Shown here piece by piece: positions 59,476 to 64,000 of a stretch of 64,000 bases of DNA. Below the pieces are notes generated by a model that saw only the letters and a list, made by a program, of their open reading frames with translations, searched no databases and was not told the origin of the DNA. Positions within the stretch are counted from its first letter, which is position 1; every line of letters starts with the position of its first letter. The DNA is from Glandiceps talaboti (lineage: Eukaryota > Hemichordata > Enteropneusta > Spengelidae). The translations under genes and the position numbers were made by a program. The stretch lies in the NCBI RefSeq assembly GCF_964340395.1, contig NC_135550.1, positions 13,319,408 to 13,383,407 on the forward strand, read 5' to 3'.

Positions 59476-61380
59476 GAATGTCAGGTGACTTTATGAGTAC
59501 AACAAGTCACATGACTTTCTAGGGATGCCCCCAACCTCAGCTCCGTACTACACATCGAGATCAACGTCATGGTACACGCAAACGGCGTAGCCGTGTTGCA
59601 GAAACTGTTTTAACATTCGTTTTGGACGAATTCCGAGATCAGATTGATTCATTTTCGAAAGTGCCTTTGATTGATCAAGCGGAAAAAACGACTGCTTAGT
59701 GTTGTGGTGCTAGCTACCCCCGGAGTTTATACCACGACCAAGGCCCCCGGCACGGTAGCTACCCAAGCGTCAAACCATTGTGAAATTCAGGATGATGCAA
59801 TATGCGTATAGTATGCCTGATCATGGATGTGCTATCCATGGCAAGATTAAAAAAGACAATGTTCAGAAAAAAGCACTTCATGCCACCACCTTGGCATTCC
59901 ATGGCCCAGGGGACTACTCCCCTTATTAGACTATGCGCCGCCCTTTGGGATTCCTTTTCTCGCCCTTTGGTCTGAAATGGGGTGGGTTTTTTCGAGATGA
60001 GGAGTCTAAAAAGTAAAATGGGGTCCACTCTACATTATTTTCAATATTGATCATTCTAAAATTTGCTCCATTTTCCTTTACCAAACCATAAGTGTGTTAT
60101 TAATTGCCCCCAAAATGTTGCCTCCTGAAGGAAAAATACAAGCGTAATAACTATATTTTGCCATCCACCATTTCCTTAAATATGGAACAAATATTTCGGT
60201 CTAAAATTCGATCTTCTAAAATCCTGAAATGATCTAAAATAGGGTATTGGTTTTTGATCAAAATGGGTCTAAAATTGGGTCTGGGGTTGACAGTATTGAC
60301 GGCATACCCCTAACCGAGCTGGACACTGGTACCGCCCCGGGCTTTGCATACACGAGATGGAGACGCGACTTCTACAATGTAATTCTGTGAACATCATGTA
60401 CGCTTTGCTTGACTCAATATCCATGGCATACATAGCATTGTCAATATTCAAGTTATAGGGTCCATGACTCAATGGATTACATGTGAAATAGTGGGCATTG
60501 GAGAGGATTGTTTGACGTAGTGGAGAAACAATTAGAAACAGAGTTTGCAAAGTTGTACTTTAGGCCTATACATTGAAACTCAGAGTACCAAACAGTTGTT
60601 TGGTGGTCTGAGAGTCATGAGATTGAAATAAACTCACGTTCGCTAATATAAGCTTAAGGTTTCTCTTATCTTCTGGCTTATGCCAGATTTTATTTCACCA
60701 CAGAGAGCGCAGGCCTATCTGTCACTTGTTTACACAATAAACAAATACATAACAAATAACAAAAATCATATCCACTCTCAGAAAAAACATCAAAAATGAC
60801 ATTTGTATTATCAAAATCAGCATTCCGATGACTTTGCATGCATGCAATGCCTATTATATTGATATTTTACTGTGTACAGCATAAATACATGGGTACAGAG
60901 CTCTAATTAACTACTTTTTTCAGTACTATTGTAAATTACATTATGGTTTATATTGAGTAATACTGAACTGTATGACAATTTAAACATGGTGCAAAATATT
61001 TTAAAATATTCGGTGTATAGGAATGTTAATATTGATAGCCCCAAACACTACGTGAATTCGAACTTCACCCATATTATAAGTTGTGGGTCTTTGTCAAATT
61101 GTGTTGTGGGGTTACAATAAATGTTATATACCTACAAACAACTAAAATTTACATAATTCAGGCGCGGCCTTTTGAGTAAAATATTGCCCTCCTCCGATTC
61201 CGTCTTTTCTCTAAAGTATGACCCTCTACTGTTAAGATATTTCAAAACCATGGTGTCAGACATCAATTCCACCTTATTTTCTTAGCAATTTGTAAATTGT
61301 GTATTTGTCAATATAAATGTAAAAAATGGAAATATTACCTTTATATTAAATTTTAAAAATCTTCTGTGAACTGTATACTG
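59476..61380. other. Intergenic
   Basis: No supported gene. The stretch 59930-60310 has several TCTAAAAT repeats and a GGTCTGGGGTTGACAGTATT segment that look like decayed mobile DNA, but it cannot be classified. Confidence 0.35.
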
Positions 61381-61381
61381 G

Positions 61382-61385
<4 letters not shown>

Positions 61386-61447
<62 letters not shown>

Positions 61448-61502
61448 GCCTAACCATCAACAACCAATGACTCTTCACTTCATCAATAACATAATCTTTC
61501 TC

Positions 61503-61538
<36 letters not shown>

Positions 61539-61557
61539 AATAATAATAATAATAATA
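61386..61557. repeat. AC, then CAA/TAA microsatellites
   Basis: (AC)n at 61386-61445, about 30 copies, is followed after 60 bp by (CAA)n grading into (TAA)n at 61505-61557. Confidence 0.95.
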
Positions 61558-61831
61558 AATTACTAAGTGATATTAACCAAAATCATGACACGTACATCGT
61601 TCTGTTTGTTGTAATAGCTTCCTGGTTCTAACACCTCGCATATTCCGTGGCGCGTCGAGATGTTCGTGATCACGTACGTCATACGGTACGTTCCAATGGT
61701 AAGTCACGTCTCGTTTGTCGCGTTATATTTTGTTTTGTTGTTTAGAACATCTTCTTAGTTACGAAGCCATACGACATTCCGTCAACTTTGCTTTGCGTGT
61801 TTTCTTACAAACAAATACTGAATTATACAAG

Positions 61832-63712
61832 ATGATGCCAACTTTTGTTGCCCGATATAACAGAGTTCATCAGTTTGATATCGCCCAGCCGAAGTGTCGA
61901 TTTTGTGAGTAGATGCAAAACTTTATAATATATTTTAGTCCGTATTTTAGATGACGATAAAAACACGCCTATGAAATGTACAAATAATCTACCGCATTCG
62001 ATTGTCATTAAAATCGACTCCTTTCTAAAAAGTAAAGTTTCCCCAGCACTATATTTGTTTTATTTATATGTTTATTTTTATCTTTATTTTATAGTTGAAA
62101 ATCACACTCCATTTGAGAACAAATGGATGAAATACGTGCCTTTGATACTAAAGGAAATACCAACGAAAGTGTCAAGGTTGTTCCAATGTGCCACTTGGAA
62201 AAATGTGTTGACTGTAGTTAACAGTAAGATCCATCGACTTTATAAAGGAGGCACTCGTCAAAATAGAAACAATGTTGCAAATGAAGATATCATTGAAGGT
62301 CTCATACCATGTGGTGAGTAAGATAATGATGGCTGACTGAATTGAATTATTCATAATTAGGTTCTTACGATGCGAGATTACTGACTTGTAAACATACCTT
62401 GCAGAAAATATTTCGAATGAAACTAAATGCCAACGAACAAGAAATCAGCTTAATACTTTTCTCGATATATACTAGGTTCTTCAAACTCAAAACAATTTAC
62501 ATCAGGAATATTTCTTTACAAATCATTTCTACGTATATTTTCTTACAGGTGTACATTTAGTTGTACCAAACGCCTGGGATACAATCAGTGATATTCATAG
62601 CGGTAAATTCACCAAAATTATGAAGATCAAAATTGCCGATAAGATAATGGCTATGAAGCAAGTTCAACTCAGTGACGAAATAGAACCAAATAACATCCAC
62701 AACGAGTTACAAGTATTAAGGTAAAACGATTTAAACTACTACCATATCTATTTTGTTTTAAGTGTGAATTCTTGGATCAAACTGTGCGTACAAAGAAAAC
62801 AGATCTCCTCAAATTAATTTCCATACCACATTTTAATGTGTTTCATTTTTTTTCCAACATGGTTCATGATTATACTTATGTTGCAAGATCAATTTTGATG
62901 AATTTTACACCACACTTTGGTGGACCGTACGTGATGAATGATATCAGAAGTATTGCATGTACTCACAACGATACCCAAACTGAATAAATAGGCCTCAGAT
63001 AAAATCAAACTGAACTATTTCAGCGTACATCGAATATGACTATAAGAAATTTATTTTTGCTATTACCAAGCTAGAGTAAGAAACAATTGTTGTAGATTAC
63101 TATTATTCACTGTTGTGTCTATTTCTCTTTCCTAGGGATATCACTAAAGATGGCAGTCGTCATTTCATTCACTTGTTTGGAGTATCAACTGAGTTGTACA
63201 CAGTCTCGACTTTTATCAATTACATTCCAGGCGAACTTACTTTGCGACATATTATTTATGAAGAAAGATTTGAGGTGAGTTATCAAATATTTTACTTTTA
63301 GTAATATTACCTTTAAAGACTCGTGACTGCATAATTTTTTGTCATTTTCTCCCCAACATTGAGTTATTTGCCGATGAGGGCGATATTAATAATATTATGA
63401 TTATGGAGTTTTCATATATTTTACTTTACAGGTTACTTATGCTCAGAAGATTGGCTATGCTATTCAGCTTTGTCAGGCAGTGAGTTACCTGCACAATAAT
63501 CTCAAAATTGTACACAATGACATCAACCCACGTAATATTCTGGTAAGTATACATTACTGAGAACTTTATGGAATGTTAGAGAAGACCTATGTATTCATAT
63601 ACAAATATTTTGTTACTCGTACCTATAGCTTCTTTCTTTCTTATCTGTCTGTCTGTCTGTCTGTCTGTCTTTCATTCATTCTTTCTTTCTTTCTTTCTTG
63701 TCGTTGTTCTTC

Positions 63713-63750
<38 letters not shown>

Positions 63751-63777
63751 GTATGTGTGTCTGTCTGTCTGTCTGCC

Positions 63778-63828
<51 letters not shown>

Positions 63829-64000
63829 TCTCATTCTCTGCCACCTATAATTACAAGTATTGTGTCAAACACGAGCCCGAAACTAAGCACAGTTATATTT
63901 TCATCATTATGTTTTTCTACAAATTAATATTTTTTACTTATATCGTTTCACAGGTCGATAATGATAAACTGCTGCTAAGCAACTTCAGTGTCTCTGGATA
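61832..64000 (+). CDS. Divergent protein kinase-like gene (likely pseudokinase), 3' end outside window
   Basis: Exons read: 61832-61904, 62095-62313, 62549-62720, 63136-63274, 63432-63542, 63954-64000 and beyond; splice sites GT-AG, phases match, 253 residues so far. The first coding exon may begin upstream at an acceptor near 61746, but the only in-frame ATGs are at 61832 and 61835. Residues 1-97 are unlike a known domain. A kinase fold starts near 110: the glycine loop IHSGKFTKI (113-121) keeps one of three glycines; the VAIK lysine is K134 (IMAMKQV); the helix-C glutamate is E150 (NELQVL); the catalytic loop is HNDINPRNIL (229-238) with D231 and N236 kept but HRD arginine and lysine lost; DFG is NFS (248-250). 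Losing the metal-binding aspartate suggests weak or no catalysis. The family is not recognised. Confidence 0.75.
63640..63828. repeat. TCTG/TTCT compound microsatellite in the kinase-like gene
   Basis: (TCTG)n, then (TTTC)n, then (TCTG)n again, in the intron 63543-63953. It ends about 125 bp before the exon that encodes the NFS motif. Confidence 0.95.

Noticed and set aside
61696-61745. ATG directly before GTAAGT as start codon of the kinase-like gene, with a 47-bp intron
   Set aside because: Joining this ATG to the next acceptor gives a frame that hits a stop. The in-frame ATG at 61832 fits the conserved exons.
63589-63927. Ser/Cys/Leu-Val-rich ORF and its opposite RQTDRQTD-rich frame
   Set aside because: Translation of the TCTG/TTCT repeat inside an intron.

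Overview
This is a eukaryotic, almost certainly invertebrate animal, genomic window. It is AT-rich, has long introns with GT-AG splice sites, and is full of microsatellites, minisatellites and decayed transposons. Four protein-coding genes can be read by joining spliced exons: a C11orf68/BLES03-like gene (- strand, 481-1634), an ERO1 thiol oxidase (+ strand, 13 exons, 17503-38922), a GPR137-family membrane protein (- strand, 6 exons, 51282-59394) and a divergent protein kinase-like gene that runs off the right edge (+ strand, from about 61832). The proteins fit a marine deuterostome (hemichordate or lancelet type) or a lophotrochozoan. The species cannot be fixed by eye.

Region by region. 1-2.1 kb: the two-exon C11orf68-like gene. 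2.1-6.1 kb: a 3,994-bp element with inverted ends starting CACAGGGGGC and a perfect 7-bp target duplication (CCAATAC). It holds a BED/TTF-like zinc-finger ORF, a 5'-truncated and frameshifted PIF1-type helicase, and an uncharacterised ORF. 6.25-13.4 kb: a tandem array, about 3 kb per unit, of decayed genes with a GGGTR-type N-terminal region and a HECT-like C-terminal region; every unit also carries the tail of a LINE reverse-transcriptase ORF. 14.4-16.5 kb: a 375-bp element with 8-bp target duplications enclosing a 68-bp-armed hairpin, then a TCTG tract with about five copies of a 145-bp satellite. 17.5-38.9 kb: ERO1, whose introns hold three MITEs with target duplications, a partial fourth, a large inverted repeat and most of a set of long G/C runs. 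38.9-51.3 kb: a long 3' region and then four minisatellites (degenerate GACCTAATAAGGACATG, 52-bp, 37-bp and about 47-bp units). 51.3-59.4 kb: GPR137-like, with a LINE tail, a tRNA-derived SINE and two MITEs in its introns. 59.5-64 kb: microsatellites and the kinase-like gene.

The genes are unrelated housekeeping or signalling genes and form no operon or pathway. ERO1 acts in oxidative folding in the endoplasmic reticulum. The GPR137 family acts at the lysosome on Rag/mTORC1. C11orf68 is poorly understood. The points most worth a second look are the kinase-like gene with HND and NFS in place of HRD and DFG, the helicase-bearing element, the HECT-like tandem array, the MITEs with intact target duplications, and the GPR137 stop codon that lies inside a minisatellite unit.
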